Shown here: piece after piece, positions 1 through 12,237 of the stretch
Numbering within the stretch: the first letter of the stretch is position 1
Layout: each line of letters starts with the position of its first letter
Assembly (NCBI GenBank): GCA_951804985.1
Contig: OX638130.1
Span: forward strand, 124,323,593-124,387,592
Direction of reading: 5' to 3'
From: Dryomyza anilis
Lineage: Eukaryota; Arthropoda; Insecta; Diptera; Dryomyzidae
DNA length: 64,000 nt
Program-made: the position numbers and the translations under genes
The notes under the pieces: generated by a model
The model's input: the letters and a program-made list of their open reading frames with translations, nothing else
The model's database searches: none
What the model was told of the DNA's origin: nothing

Positions 1-679
1 TTTACGAAATATTCGTGTTTTTTACGAATCATTAGTAAAAACAGAAATCAGTTGCGTAAAATAGCAACGTAGAGTGTGAGTGTTATGCATTTCTTAAACA
101 CCCTGCATCTTAAACTGGGTGCAAAATAAGACATATTTTTATTTTACATTTTCTGATTTATTGAGTCATAGAATAATTCATTGAATTATTTGACATCGAT
201 GAAACAAACACTCTGTATAATGCTTGTTCGACATGCATAAATTAGTAATATGTTTTTATTAATAAATATATTTATAAAAAATTTATTAAAAAAAATATAA
301 TGTTGTTTAAAAACAATTTATTTTTTTTAAAAAATTCTATTCGATAGAAATTATTTTTTTCTTTGACAAAATGTTTTTTCTGACAATATTTTTTTTTTAA
401 ATATCGGACAAACAATTAATTTTTTTTTGCAGAATTTTATTTTTTGATATTAAATTTAAAATTTTTTTTTTTTTTGTTATTTTTTAATTTTATTTAAAAA
501 CATTTTTTTTTGAAAAAAAAAATTCCATCAATTATTATTTTGAAAAAAAAAATAGTATTTTACAAATCAAGTAATTAGTATTTAACAATTAAATAACACA
601 AATCTTATAGGAATTATAAATAAATATACTATGTGAAATGAAGACAAATTTTGTGTGTAAATTTGATGTATAGATCCTA
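1..679. other. AT-rich sequence, probable fragment of an ATGATG-family element
   Basis: This stretch is almost pure A/T with long poly-A and poly-T runs and no gene. Positions 219-248 are an inverted, imperfect match to 1117-1145, which lies inside the neighbouring TIR element. The TTTTTTACGAAT string near the start also recurs inside that family (near 905 and 10875). I infer a truncated, oppositely oriented copy of the same family, partly outside the window. A short hairpin (CACCC/GGGTG) lies near 99-122. Confidence 0.4.
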
Positions 680-1558
680 CACGAAAAAAAAATCTTCAAT
701 ATGATGAATTTATTCATAAATAATATGATTTTTTTCACCAACTATCAGATTCATCATATTGATACCACTGTTCATTAAATACATTCATTATATATGTATG
801 TATATAAAATTATTCGTACTATCGAACATCATAGTGAAGAACGAAATATTCAATACAATGAATTTCAATTGTCATGAATTGTGATGAATTTGTTCATAAT
901 ATATTTTTTTACGAATTTTTCAAAAAAATATTCAAAAAAATAGTGTTGGTAAAAATATTATTTAAAAAATAACAGAAAAAAAAATGTTCAAATAAAAGTT
1001 ATCCTGAAAAAAAAATTTCAAAAAAAAAATTTTTGAAACTACAAAAAATTTTGAAAAACAAATTTTTTGGAAAAAAAAATGTTCCAAAAAAAGGTCGAAA
1101 AACTAATTAAAACACTTTACTAACTAATGCATATCGAACAAGCAATATATAAGAAATAGCATACAAGAACTACTTGAGAACTGAGAAGTACGGAAAAAAA
1201 TGAACGAAAAATAAATATTTTGATTGATATTTATTTTGATGAACAGCATTCTTCAATATGAAGTAAACTATGTAGAATTTTATGTTCTTGTTCATATACA
1301 GTTCATCATATTGAGGAACACTTTTTCGACATTTACCAAGCGTGCATCATATTTATGATAGCATTCATAAATATCATGGTTTGAAGAATGGAATTCATTT
1401 ATATGATGTACTTTTTTTTCTGTGTATATATCAAATTTTTCAATATTAAATTACAATTCAATGAATGAAATCATTCATATGATGATTCTGGTAGTTGGTG
1501 AAAAAATTCATAATATTTATGAATAAGATCATCATTTTAAAGATTTTTTTTTCCTGTG
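680..1558. mobile_element. Non-autonomous TIR element, ATGATG-end family (copy 1)
   Basis: An 879-bp element with terminal inverted repeats of about 85 bp. The left end begins CACGAAAAAAAAATCTTC at 680 and the right end finishes in TTTTTTCCTGTG at 1558. Both arms contain TTCATAAATA, TTTTTTCACCAACTA and CATCATAT blocks in mirrored order. It is flanked by TA on both sides (678-679 and 1559-1560), as expected for a Tc1/mariner-type target duplication. The interior is A/T runs plus further ATGATG palindromes, with no transposase reading frame. Related copies lie at 10772-11628 and 59593-59990. Confidence 0.8.
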
Positions 1559-1734
1559 TACATGAAAAACTATAGAGTAACGTTACCGTTAACTGAATGA
1601 ATTTTTAATTTCATATATTCACATATATTTAAGAATACAAAACGTTTGTAATATTAAAGATTTTTCGTTCATGTTATTTTTAGGATTTGTAAACTCTGAG
1701 CAATTTTGAACCACTTTAAACGATAACTGCATAT
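1559..1734. other. AT-rich spacer, nothing recognised
   Basis: Short A/T-rich stretch with no recognisable gene or repeat structure. Confidence 0.3.
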
Positions 1735-1862
1735 TGGGGTATTTAAAGACGGCTTAAACCAACTAGTACTTTTATAATTCTTACTAACTTCATTAAACCA
1801 ACTAACGAAATTTCCATACTTCAAAATTTCCCATGTGACCTAACCTTCCTTACTGTTTTTTT
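1735..1862 (-). mobile_element. Fragment related to the mini-me/INE-1-like element
   Basis: This 128-bp stretch (GGGTATTTAAAG, CGGCTTA, then AATTTCCCATGTGACCTAAC) matches in inverted order the segment at about 4774-4880, which joins the mini-me-like element. The hairpin seen in that copy (TTATAGTCGG / CCGACTATAA) is partly decayed here. I infer a truncated relic in the opposite orientation. Confidence 0.5.
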
Positions 1863-2990
1863 TTTCGATGAATGAAAAATATATAAAACTTTTTTAGGTT
1901 TATTAGCATTATCTCCATTTCAAAGAATTTAACTGATTTTAAAAAGTACGCAATTATTTTTTCTAAACTTTTATTTTTATGATTTATCAATAAAAAACAT
2001 CAAAAAAAAAGGATTGTGTTTCCAATGTGCCTGATACAAAAGCAAAGCATTAAAACTATTTCCAAATAATGTTTTACCACTCTGCATATTTAAGAGTACT
2101 CTTTAAACCCCACAAGGACCACCGTCGGCCGCCTGCCATTCACTTAACCGACAATTTATACGTTTTACAAATGCTCGATAAATCATTCTCGACGAGTGAA
2201 TTGAATTTTAATGGAAATGCAAAATGAACCTGAACTAAAAACTCCGAAAGCAAAACTGCGCAAAAATTGCGAAAAAAATGCATTACGGATTAAAAAAAAA
2301 AAAAGAAAATACCCAAAAATGGTGCATTTTGCATAGAGGCAACACTCGAGTGGCGACCAATTTTGTTAGTTCGTTTGTGTGTTCAGTGCTCGTTCAGCGC
2401 CAATTTCTATTTTCATTGAACCAAAATGGCAATTTTACAATTTGCCATTTTAAATGGACTTTTTCAATGGCAGATTTGGGCTGCATGAGGGGAGGCCTCG
2501 AAGGTAGGACGTATACTATTTGCTTTGCCAAAACATGAGCGAAAAATGTGCTTTTAAGCGGAAACTCGTGCATTTATTTTGGGGGAATTTTTATTTTTTT
2601 TATAATTTTTCCCTTTTTTGGGCAATTCCATTGAACGGTATAGCTGCGTATTGAGCTGTGACCAGATACCAAAGCGATGAGCAGACGAGATAAAAATCGA
2701 AAATCCAAATGGATTTTATTTTTTATTTTTGCAGCACCGACTTTACACGGGGTGGTTGTTGGCCATTAGCTGACTGAGCTACGATTTTGGACATGTTTTT
2801 GTGCGAGTGGCATAAATATCATAGAAATGTTTTTTTTTTTATATTTTAAAAGCCCATTAAAACTGAAGAAGTTGTGAAATTAAAAAATCCGTTTGTTCAG
2901 CATGACAACTGCTGGAATTTTTCCCTCATACTTACTACATTTCAATTAATAATCGATGATGTTGTTAAAAGAAAAAAAGAAAACTATAAC
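1863..2990. other. AT-rich non-coding stretch
   Basis: No supported gene. 2100-2560 has higher complexity, including a short reading frame at 2278-2538 that resembles no protein I know and is interrupted by poly-lysine from an A-run. Otherwise homopolymer runs and single-copy-looking A/T-rich DNA. Confidence 0.3.
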
Positions 2991-3400
2991 GAAAAACTGT
3001 GCAGTGCCAACGCGCTCCGGTCCAGTCCGGTCACACTTATCCGCCATGGGGGAAAAATTAATGATCGTCGCGCAATTATTAATGATCGGCGCATTTGGTG
3101 CAACATTGCCATAGTCATGACTACTTGAATTGTGTAGTGTCTGCCCCCACGGCGAGTTTATCGGCACCTTTTGTCTGCTCACCTGGCCGAAGTGGCTACT
3201 GTGCGCGACTCGGTGCTCCTACCCAGATATAATCTCGCACTTATACGGCTACACGCACCGTGATCGGTGATCAACTCATTTGTATTGTGTCGGTAACTGA
3301 TCAATGCACCGCGACGAAGGTGGGGATAATTGTTGTCTGGTGCACTCTTTGAAGTCGTTGCTTTATAATGAACTTGAGATTGCTGTGATGTGAGCTGGGT
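2991..3400 (+). promoter_or_regulatory. Complex GC-richer island; possible untranslated exon with a splice-donor-like end
   Basis: About 400 bp of clearly higher complexity and G+C than its surroundings, with no tandem structure. It ends in a donor-like GG|GTAAGA at 3398/3399. No long open frame crosses it, so if it is an exon it would be untranslated. It could equally be an enhancer or a decayed element. The call rests only on composition and one splice-like string. Confidence 0.2.
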
Positions 3401-4773
3401 AAGATTTTGAGAAATTAATTTTTCTAAAAACAACCAAAGATTATTTTAAAATTTACTAAGGTATATTTATCGATGTGATAATGAATGTGAATTTAAACGA
3501 AAATCATAAAACTTCCACACAAAAATGAAATTTGTTGCGCCATTCGAATCTCTGAACTGTTAATTCGGTTCCTATAACTAAAATGAAACTGGTTCTAGTA
3601 AGAGATACCATAAATAAAAAACGGTATTAGAACAATTTATGGTGTGCATATATGATGATAATTTAAGTACTCTCCGAATATGTCAGTTCAATCCAACAAC
3701 TAGTAGAATTTTCATTTTAATCGAATAGAGTTGGTTGTTACATATAACAATTACTTTCTTAGAACCTCAGGCCAAATAGTAGATTTTTATCTGTGTTAAA
3801 ATATCGAAACTGTGTTCTGAACTCGATACAACTATTTTAGTCGATATATATGTAAGTCTGTAGACTAAAATATTGTATCGATCGCATTTTTTCGAATTCC
3901 ATCACAAGTCGTATCAAAATCATAAAAAAAAACTTTAGCAAAAATCAAAATGTGTTATCTATGATCATTTCACTCATAAAATTGAAAAGAGTTGATCATA
4001 GCCAGATCATCTGGTTCATGTAACTAGTCGGATTATAATATGGTTAAAAAAAGTATAATGATCCGTCTCCGATCATGATCCTAGCACAACTTTTACTGGG
4101 GGGAAGATAGAATACATTCATACTGTTGAATCACAATTTCAATAAATTTGCTAATAGAACTGCCAAATTTGGTATTCATAACAAAGACTTTCAAAGACAC
4201 ATAAAGAATTTAATATGTCATATAGTCTAAAACTATAACATGCTTGTTTTCGTTATAGCTTTTTGATATATAAGAACCGCATTTAGTATTGAGAACCGAA
4301 ACGTGTTTAGTAAACCGAATATGTTCTTTGAACATTGAGTTAGTTACAGCAACTAATATTTGTTCGGTGTGTAGAAGAGAAAAGCAGAGAAGTAAATCGA
4401 AACAGGAACTGAATAAAAATACTCAAACTCGATGAAATCAACTGTAATTCTAGGCTATTTAGTGAACACATTCGGTTATGGCTACTATAATTAAATAAAA
4501 TTTTGATAAGTTGTGAAGAAAACAAAAAAATATTCGTAATAACCTAATATATCTGTTAAAACGATATTTCTTAAATTTCTAAAAAATATAAATAAAAAAC
4601 ACAAATTTTTAGTTAAATTTCTAATAGTAATAAAACGGAAATTTGTTATTTTTGATTATAAGAAACGTATTTGACATTTAAGAGTATTCGGTTGCCACAG
4701 ACAGAAAATTCTAATTGCTAAAAGGTCAAAGTCCAAAATATATAGAAAATAATGAGAATTCAAATTTAAAACC
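3401..4773. other. Diverged repeat-like DNA, no gene
   Basis: Single-copy-looking A/T-rich DNA. 3540-3780 and 4200-4360 contain strings such as TTCGGTTC, AGAACAATTTA and GGTTGTTAC that also occur in the satellite at 15.7-19.8 kb, suggesting distant kinship. 3960-4100 is rich in TGATCAT-type palindromes, which recur near 10.2-10.6 and 35.5 kb. No ends could be defined. Confidence 0.3.
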
Positions 4774-5470
4774 AATTGGGAAGGTTAGATCACATGGGAA
4801 ATTTTAATGTAGGTTTTAGTATGATAGTTAGGATTATCAAAATTATAGTCGGTCTAAGCCGACTATAAATACCCTACACATATGTGTGGTTACCATTAAA
4901 AGTGGTATATAGGTCACCGGGGTATACGAATCCAGAAAATAAATACAAACTTTCAATCGCTGAAGAATTTCCATTCATTTGATACCCATATTTACAAATG
5001 GGTAGGTGTACCGAATTTCACTTTTTTTTGGAACCACAAGTCATTTCGCCGGAAACCATTATTTTCATGTATTTGAGCATGAGTCAATATATATTTGACA
5101 AAAAAAAGTTTTACTAAGCACGTATACAGTAAAATTGATCTGTAGATATAAATTTTATACGAGGTATTTAACATAAGTGGTCGGTTATCAGGTCACAATA
5201 GACCGATCATGCCAATTGTTCAGACAGCTTAGATATATAAGTAAAATAAATCTAAAGCTTCATTGCCCTAGCTTTTCTATTTTTACTGTAATCGTGATTT
5301 CAACAGACAGACAGATGGACGGACAGACAGACGGACATCGCTAAATCGACTCAGGAGGTCATGCTGATCAAGAATATATATACTTTTCCATACCGGAGAT
5401 GCTTCCTTATGGGTGTTACAAACGGCGTACCAAACTAAATATACCCTTTCACTTTTAGTGTAGGGTATAA
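4774..5470. mobile_element. mini-me / INE-1-like (Helentron-type) element
   Basis: The 3' half (about 5305-5382) has the layout of dipteran mini-me elements: a GACA/GGAC proto-microsatellite, a conserved core reading CTAAATCGACTCAG...TGATCAAGAA, then a TA-rich tract. An inverted pair, ATACCCTACAC near 4869 and GTGTAGGGTAT near 5458, brackets the body. Just left of it, 4843-4868 is a perfect 10-bp stem hairpin (TTATAGTCGG, 6-nt loop, CCGACTATAA). The mini-me layout is published for flies; assigning this copy to it is by pattern. No helicase frame is present, so it is non-autonomous. Confidence 0.75.
4843..4868. repeat. Perfect 10-bp stem hairpin at the end of the mini-me-like element
   Basis: TTATAGTCGG, loop TCTAAG, then CCGACTATAA. 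It sits directly beside the ACCCTACAC terminus, and a decayed version occurs in the fragment at 1735-1862. Helitron-related elements carry terminal hairpins, so it is probably part of the element. Confidence 0.7.
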
Positions 5471-5624
5471 TCAAGCCTCAAAAATTTTAGGCAATATCAA
5501 AAAACTGAGTATGAGGTCTATGACTAAAAATCCATCCAAAAATAATTTTTTCTTCGATATCGTTTCTATTTCAAAGAATTTCTTGTATCGAGAAAACTCC
5601 GACAGAACGCATGATATCCACCTA

Positions 5625-6358
5625 CACAGAAAAAAAATATATGTGTAAATATAGCAAAAAATTTGATCAATACAACAAATTTGTAATTTATTCTTCGCCG
5701 ATACGACCTTTAATTGAATTGATTAAATATTTTATCATATTAATTAATAAATTAACAGAAAAAAAAACAAAAAGTTACATCAATACAAGTAAAATATTTG
5801 CTGAAACAACAATGGAATTTATTGTATTGATTAAATATGTAATCCTCTTAATTAATAAGTTGACAGAGAAAAATAAAATGTTACATCAATACAATTCAAT
5901 AATTTGTTGAAATTACTATTGAATTAATTGCATTAACAATCGCCGTTGATGAGAACACGATGCGGCACGGCCTCACGATGCGAGCTTGCAGCAAATAAAC
6001 GTCGGCAAGCAAACGATGGAATTTTTGTTTACGCGTTTGCTTGTGCGCATGTTATTCCCATTTGGTATATGCCAAGATATTCACTTATTGAGCTTGATCA
6101 TCCTTTAAGTGTGTCGTCAAAAATGTCTTCTATTTTCATTATCAGAAAAGTATATTTTATGTACACCCACAAGAATTTATAACCTTCTTTTTTAATTAAC
6201 TGAATGAGAATTATAAAGACCTTTATTGTTATATTTTTGGAAGCAAATCACATTTTTAGCGAATATATTTGCAAAATACATTAGAACGCGCTGCTAGACC
6301 ACCGAATGGTACACAATTATTTATGGTTGCTGTATTTACGTAGATTATTTTTTCTGTG
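5625..6358. mobile_element. Non-autonomous TIR element with CACAGAAAAAA ends
   Basis: A 734-bp element flanked by TA on both sides (5623-5624 and 6359-6360). The left end CACAGAAAAAA and the right end TTTTTTCTGTG are perfect inverted repeats. Similarity continues inward for about 35 bp (GTAAATATAGCAA against the mirrored GTAAATACAGCAA). The interior has GATTAAATAT/TTAATTAATAAATT subrepeats and a more complex piece near 5940-6120. Short frames at 5611-5910 and 5946-6182 resemble no transposase. Confidence 0.7.
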
Positions 6359-6509
6359 TACCATGTAGATCCAATTGGACGCTTGATATCATTATGAGTA
6401 TTTGTCCGATTTCATGTGAAATCTCAAACTACTTTGATCATTGATCTCGTAACGATATATTGAAGAGTTCTTACCAAATATTTTATTTCTGATGACACTT
6501 TTTAAATTT

Positions 6510-6645
6510 TTTGGTTTGAAGAACAAAATTCATCAATATGATGTACATTTCATGTGTCTTATTTACATATTATTTTGTAGGTCTTTAATATAATGAATCA
6601 TGGTTTGAAAAACGAAATTCTACAATATGATGCACGGCAATATCA
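6510..6645. mobile_element. Relic of the ATGATG family
   Basis: Two blocks of the form TTTGAA(G/A)AACNAAATTC followed by CAATATGATG(T/C)AC occur at about 6516-6550 and 6605-6636, as in the interior of the elements at 680 and 10772. No terminal repeats remain. Confidence 0.45.
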
Positions 6646-7886
6646 ATTTTTCGTATTTGTTATTTTCAGAAATCGATACTGTTCCAGTACAGAATGGTGT
6701 TGAATACAAGCAATTCCGGGGAAATTACAAATTTGAAATAAATAATTATTATTATAATACGTAGTTATATTATTACAATACATTAAATTTAGCATTTGTA
6801 TGCAACACTTTAGAACTGAAAATCTCCGTGTATTCTAGGTTAAGATTTGCAATTCGAATTTTTTTTTTCACAGTTTCTTGCATATTTATTGAATTTTGCT
6901 CGCATTGCTAATTCACAATTATAAAGAACGTATTTTCTGCTTCAACTACTACCACGTCTAAAATCTCCAATACTAGGTATTTAAACCGCAAGTAGCAACG
7001 ACGTTTGCGCTTGTTTAACTCGGCATTAAAAAGACAGCAATTGTTCATATATTTTATGGCATCGTATTACCCTTTATGCGCCGTTCAAACAACAATTGCT
7101 GCAATTAGTTAATAATAAATTAATGTTCGGTTACACAATCGCAACAGCGACGACGAAAACCACAAAAATTATTTATATTATTACGATTGCTGTGGTTCTT
7201 GTTGTTGTTGTTGTTTGTTGATGCTGTTGATCAAACTGTTGATTGCTGCAGATTAGTAATGCGAGATGAACTAATTACGCTGCAATTACAATTTTATATA
7301 ATTGTAACATTGTTAGGTCTGAATAAATGAATGGTTCGATGTGGCTGCGGTTTGAATGTTGCTAATGCGAAGAACGATTTGAGAAACGATTTAAACTCTT
7401 TGAATTTAAAATGAGTGCTTTTTAATGTTGTTCAAGTGTTAATTATGCTGGGGTTAGAGTACTCTGAAATGTTAACGATAATCATTTGATACAGATACTA
7501 ATGGCACTTTAGTTTTTGGGGAAAACTTTAGTTTTAAATAATGATTAATAAAGCATTAATATTTTAAATTACTTTCTAACAGTTTTACTATTGGTACATA
7601 TTTCCTATATACAGAACAAAATATGTTTGGCAATATGTAGATTATACTTGCAAATAACTTCAATATATTTTTTAGTATAGTAATACAAATAAAATAAAGC
7701 TATGAATCATACAATTTATACCAAAATGATTTTTTAATTAAATCAATAATTGAAACAACTGGTATGATCAAATAATCTTAAATTCCAAGCAGAATATGTT
7801 TGTTACAAACAATTTTTCATTGGATGCAATTATTTTAAATAAGTTTTCGGTGAAGAATAAAAAAACAGAACGAAAAAAGAATATTA
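6646..7886. other. Unique AT-rich stretch
   Basis: No gene. 6900-7330 is of higher complexity, with a TTG microsatellite at about 7195-7220 and several GCAATT and TAATTA strings of a kind seen in insect non-coding DNA. The rest is plain A/T-rich DNA. Confidence 0.3.
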
Positions 7887-8900
7887 TACATGATATCGTC
7901 ACTATCATGCCAAAGGGGCGAATGTGTAATTTTTAACATTTGCGTTTTTTTTACATTTTTGAGTGTAGTTTTTCCTCATGTATACTGTGCCAAAATAGTG
8001 TGTATTTTTGTTGGATATTTATAGCCATAAAAGACAAAACCAAAAAGACAAATTCGAAAAATAGAAAATTTTGTCATGCCAAAAGGGCGAATCTTTTAGT
8101 TTTTTTGCCATAACTTTTTATTGGTATAAGATAAAATAGTGGTGTAAAGGCATTAATTGTTTGTTTTTAAAGCACCTATCGATCACCATCATTGTTATAA
8201 AATATTTTTTAAAATTTTTATAATTTGCAATAAAAATGTTTGGCAATTTGTTTTTAAATTAATTATGCCAATCGGCAGATGCTTTAAAATCAAACAATAA
8301 ATACCTTCACACCACTATTTTATCTTGCACAAATAAAGAGTTATAGCAAAAAAAAAAACGTATAAATTGGAATAATTGAAATTCGTGTCATGCCAAAAGG
8401 GCGAATCTTTTCGTTTTTTTGCTATAACGCTTTATTGGTGCAAGATAAAATAGTGATGTAAAATAGGTATAGTAAAATAGATATTTAAAAATAGTTTGCC
8501 AAACAATTTTCTGACAAATAACAAATGGCAAATTAATATTTGGAAAATAATTTTTAAATAATGATGCCAATCCATAGGTGCTTTAAAAATAAACAATAAA
8601 TTCCTTTACAATACTATTTTATCTTGCGCTAATAAAAAGTTGTAGCATAGAACACAAAAATATTTACGTTTTGTCAGGATATAGCCTCACAAAATCCATA
8701 TTTATAATTCAGTAAGTTGTCCAAATCAAAAGATATTTTATATACGTTATAATAATTGATAAATAATTCAAAATAACATACAAATATTTTAAAAATACTA
8801 TATTTTACTAGTTTTTAAAGCATTTCAAACTTTAAAATTTGATTTTCCAATATTTTTAAAAATGCACATTCGCCCCTTTGGCATGACAGTGATGATATGT
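7887..8900. mobile_element. Foldback-like TIR element with GCCAAAGGGGCGAATGTG ends (copy 1)
   Basis: About 1014 bp. The left end near 7887 (TACATGATATCGTCACT...) is mirrored by the right end near 8900; both include CATGCCAAAGGGGCGAATGTG. Inside, GCCAAAAGGGCGAATCTTTT occurs at about 8079 and 8392, each starting an inner inverted repeat. The mirrored elements are ATAACTNTTTATT, AAGATAAAATAGT and a TTTAAAGCACC/GGTGCTTTAAA pair. The whole can fold into nested hairpins of roughly 260-280 bp. There is no transposase; superfamily unknown. A truncated second copy lies at 40596-41272. Confidence 0.75.
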
Positions 8901-10140
8901 ATTTTATTTATGTCAAAAGGAAATGTTTTTGTTATTACTACATTCGGTAGTTCTGTATGGCAGAACATTACACAAATTTACAATATTTCTATATACAATT
9001 TTATTACATTTATATTGAAAAGAACAACATTTTGTGTTTATTTATACTTTCTGAAATATGTGTTTAAATTACTATATCTTAATTTATTTTACTACATTGT
9101 GTACTTATTCAAGATAAATGAAAATACATATGCATTTATTTTGACTAAGTTGTGTATTTATTTAAAAGTCACGAAAAAAATCATGTATTTAAATGACTTC
9201 ATTTCGGCCGATAAATTTTTCGTACAATGAGCATTACTTAAACTTAATATTTTAAACTAACTGCAGAATATTACTATCTGCAAAACATACTTCATTAAAA
9301 AAAAAAAAAATAAAACTAAGGAACTTGTTTGCTTTCCAAGTTGTTGTGGTTACTAATTGGAAAAAGCGTTTGTTGTGTGGCTTCTTCCATGGTGATGATG
9401 TCAAGTGGAAAATTTTTAACTTTATTTTTATGTGCGAATTCACATAAACCACAACAACTACATACTAAATAAACTTTTTTTTACTTTTTTTTTTGTTAAA
9501 GCAACTTTGCCCCTCACTCCATACAAAATGCATTATTGGTCACTTATGGGTCTTAAATGACCGAACAACCAATACATTCAATTGGTAATGTAATACAACA
9601 AAAACTACTAAATTTTGTTGTTGCGGTTTTGTACTTACTATATACGAAAACATACCTACCTACCTTATATAGTTAGGTAAGTTAGGGTAAACGAGGAGGA
9701 GTAATAACCACAGAAATACAGAACGTTCTTAAAAAAAAATTAACGTTAACTACTTTGGTTACTCTCGCCTGGGTAATTTGTTATTTTACATTTTTTGTGT
9801 AACATTTCTATGGTTTCACGCTAAAAACTATGGTTAAATATTGGTCTGTCTGTCTGATCGAAAGTCTAAATTTCAAGAAAAGTGTTTTTGTCTGCGGTTT
9901 TTTGGGAATATTTTTCGAAATCTGAAGAATATGTGGATTTATTTTGATTTATGTTATTAACACCATATATACCGTTATACATTTTTTTTGTTGGTTTGTG
10001 AGTACCTTTTTAAAAGTAGAATTTTAAAAATTTAAAAGCAATTGAAATATTTCTAATTTGACATTAATTAATAGCAATACTGGCTTCATAGATCGAAAAT
10101 AGTTAGTTATATAAATGATTTTGTTAAAAATTTATTGACT
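8901..10140. other. AT-rich non-coding stretch
   Basis: No supported gene. The reading frame starting in the preceding element (8862-9230) begins inside a transposon end and is low-complexity hydrophobic. 9855-9900 (CTGATCGAAAGTC...AAGAAAAGTGTTTTTGT) is repeated at 11675-11720 in the same direction. Confidence 0.3.
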
Positions 10141-10771
10141 ATTTCAACATGTAACCAAGTGAAAACTTATTTCAGGCTGATGTCATTGTCTGATCAAGTT
10201 ATTGAGACCACATTGTGTTTCACAAAACTATGTTTGATATTTGTAAAAACAATTTCAGAAGAATTTAAGATTAGGGTAAGGATTATATGAAGTTAGATCA
10301 GGCAATCTGATCAGGTTACGAACGTCGAATAGCGTCACGTCAGGCACTGATAGGGATAACCTGATCATTACATTATTTGAAATCAAGCAAGCCTGATCAG
10401 ACAATCATTGCATCCCGAACTAAAATGTTCACTTGCGTTCTTTTAAAGAGTTGCAGTGCCTTAAATAAGTCAATAATCAGACTTCTGCATCAATTCCCGA
10501 TTTAAAACCAGTCATGATGAGAAGTCCGCTTACCATAATTGACGATTTTGTCGGATATTCTTTGGTAGGCTGGTCATTGTAAGTAGTATTCTGATCAGGT
10601 ACGGATGTGTAGTAAGTCTCACCTTAACAAAAATTGCGATTTCGATGATCCTAGGTAGGGATGCCCTTATTGTATTCTGTTCAGTTATGAGTGTGAAATA
10701 AGTCTCACCTTAAAAAATGTCCACTCGGTAATTGGTGATTTCGAATTCTATCAAGGATATCTATTGAATTT
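10141..10771. repeat. Diverged tandem-like repeats rich in TGATCAG
   Basis: TGATCAGG/CTGATCA strings recur, and AAGTCTCACCTTA occurs at 10613 and again 87 bp later at 10700, with matching upstream context (TCTGNTCAG...GTGT). I read it as a badly decayed repeat array or element. No ends are visible. Confidence 0.35.
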
Positions 10772-11628
10772 CACAGAAAAAAGTCTTTAATATGATAATT
10801 TTATTCATAAATATTATGAATTTTTTCACCAACTAATTGTTAAATATTGTTTGCTTGATTTATAAAAAAAAACATTTTTTACGAATTTTTCAAAAAAATA
10901 AAAATTATTTTTCGAAAATAAAACAAAAAGAGAATCCTTAAAAAATTAAATTCGAAAAAAAATTGTTTGCGAAAAAATAATCTCAAAAAAAAAATTTTTG
11001 ACCAAAAAATTTTTTTTTTAAAAAAAAAATCTTCGGACAAAAAAAAATGTTTAAAAAAAAAATTTTTTTAACAAATTGATGGACATTTTTTACGAATATT
11101 CAAAAAAAAAAAAATAAAAGTTATTTTTCGAAAATAAAATTAAAAAAAAAATCTTATAAAATAAAATTAAAAAAAAAAATTCTCGAACAAAATGTTTGAC
11201 CGAAAAAGTTTTTTTTTTGAAATCTTCAAAAAAAATGTTTTTTAATATATTTTTTATAAATATAACTTTTTCTTAATAAATAGTTGTAGTCATAAATGAA
11301 ATATTACAAAACATTTCACTAATGTATGCATGTCTTGCGAAGTATGTCAAAAAATGAACGAAAAATAAATATTTGGATTGATATTTGGTTTGATGAACAA
11401 CATTCTTCAATATGATGTACATATATTTTATATTTTATGTATTTCTTCATTAATATGATGAAAGGTATTCTTCACATACACTTCATCATATAAAAGAACA
11501 TTATCAAAATTAATAATGAATTCATAACATTAATGTTTTGTAGTTATCAATATTATCAATTGATTTTCAATACAATGAATCACGATTAGAAGAAAGAAAT
11601 TCATCAATATGATGATTTTTTTTCCGTG
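10772..11628. mobile_element. Non-autonomous TIR element, ATGATG-end family (copy 2)
   Basis: An 857-bp relative of the element at 680-1558. The left end reads CACAGAAAAAAGTCTTTAA and continues TTCATAAATATTATGAATTT and TTTCACCAACTA. The right end finishes ATGATGATTTTTTTTCCGTG. The flanks are TT on both sides rather than TA. The interior shares the TTTTTTACGAATTTTTC, AATGAACGAAAAATAAAT and TTGATGAACAACATTCTTC blocks. It separates the two copies of the 46-bp repeat at 9855 and 11675. Confidence 0.7.
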
Positions 11629-12237
11629 TTCAATAAATCTAAGATGCACTCTAAAAAATATGGCTGATATCGGCTGATCGAAAGTCTTCATACTAAGAAA
11701 AGTGTTTTTGTTTGTGGTTTTTGTATTATACTCCATTTTGTCTTTTGTTTTAATTTTTAATTGAGGTATGCTACTACATTTTGTTAGTATTTGAATACAA
11801 ATGCATATTTGGATTTATTTGAATTGATTGAGCTACATAATGTATGTATAATAAATTAATTTACTACATATTGTGGAGAACTGTAATGTTTTTATTTTCT
11901 GTATTGGGGCATTTCACAGAAAACGTTACCAAGGTGTGATATACTTATTAATGTTAAACCTATTGATTCCGTTTAATGATTTTTAGTATAATAATTACTT
12001 CTAATTTCATATTCTGTGATCAGAATTTACCAAAATGCATAGTAATTGAGTTTTTTTCACCATTAAAGTCAAATATTTTTTTTGAAATTTATTATACTTA
12101 GAACAAATTTGAGGCAATATATGAAATACTGTATTTTCGTTGTTTTAAATCCGAAAGAAAATTGAATAGTACAATTTGAAAGGTAATTTGTTTGTGAAAG
12201 TGTGCCACACATTGCATTGGTGATAAGTGGTTTAAAG
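11629..12237. other. AT-rich spacer, nothing recognised
   Basis: Apart from the 46-bp repeat at 11675-11720 (second copy of 9855-9900), I see no structure or gene here. Confidence 0.3.

Noticed and set aside
8862..9230. 122-codon frame with hydrophobic composition
   Set aside because: The start codon lies in a transposon terminal repeat, and A/T-rich DNA gives phenylalanine, isoleucine and tyrosine runs by chance.
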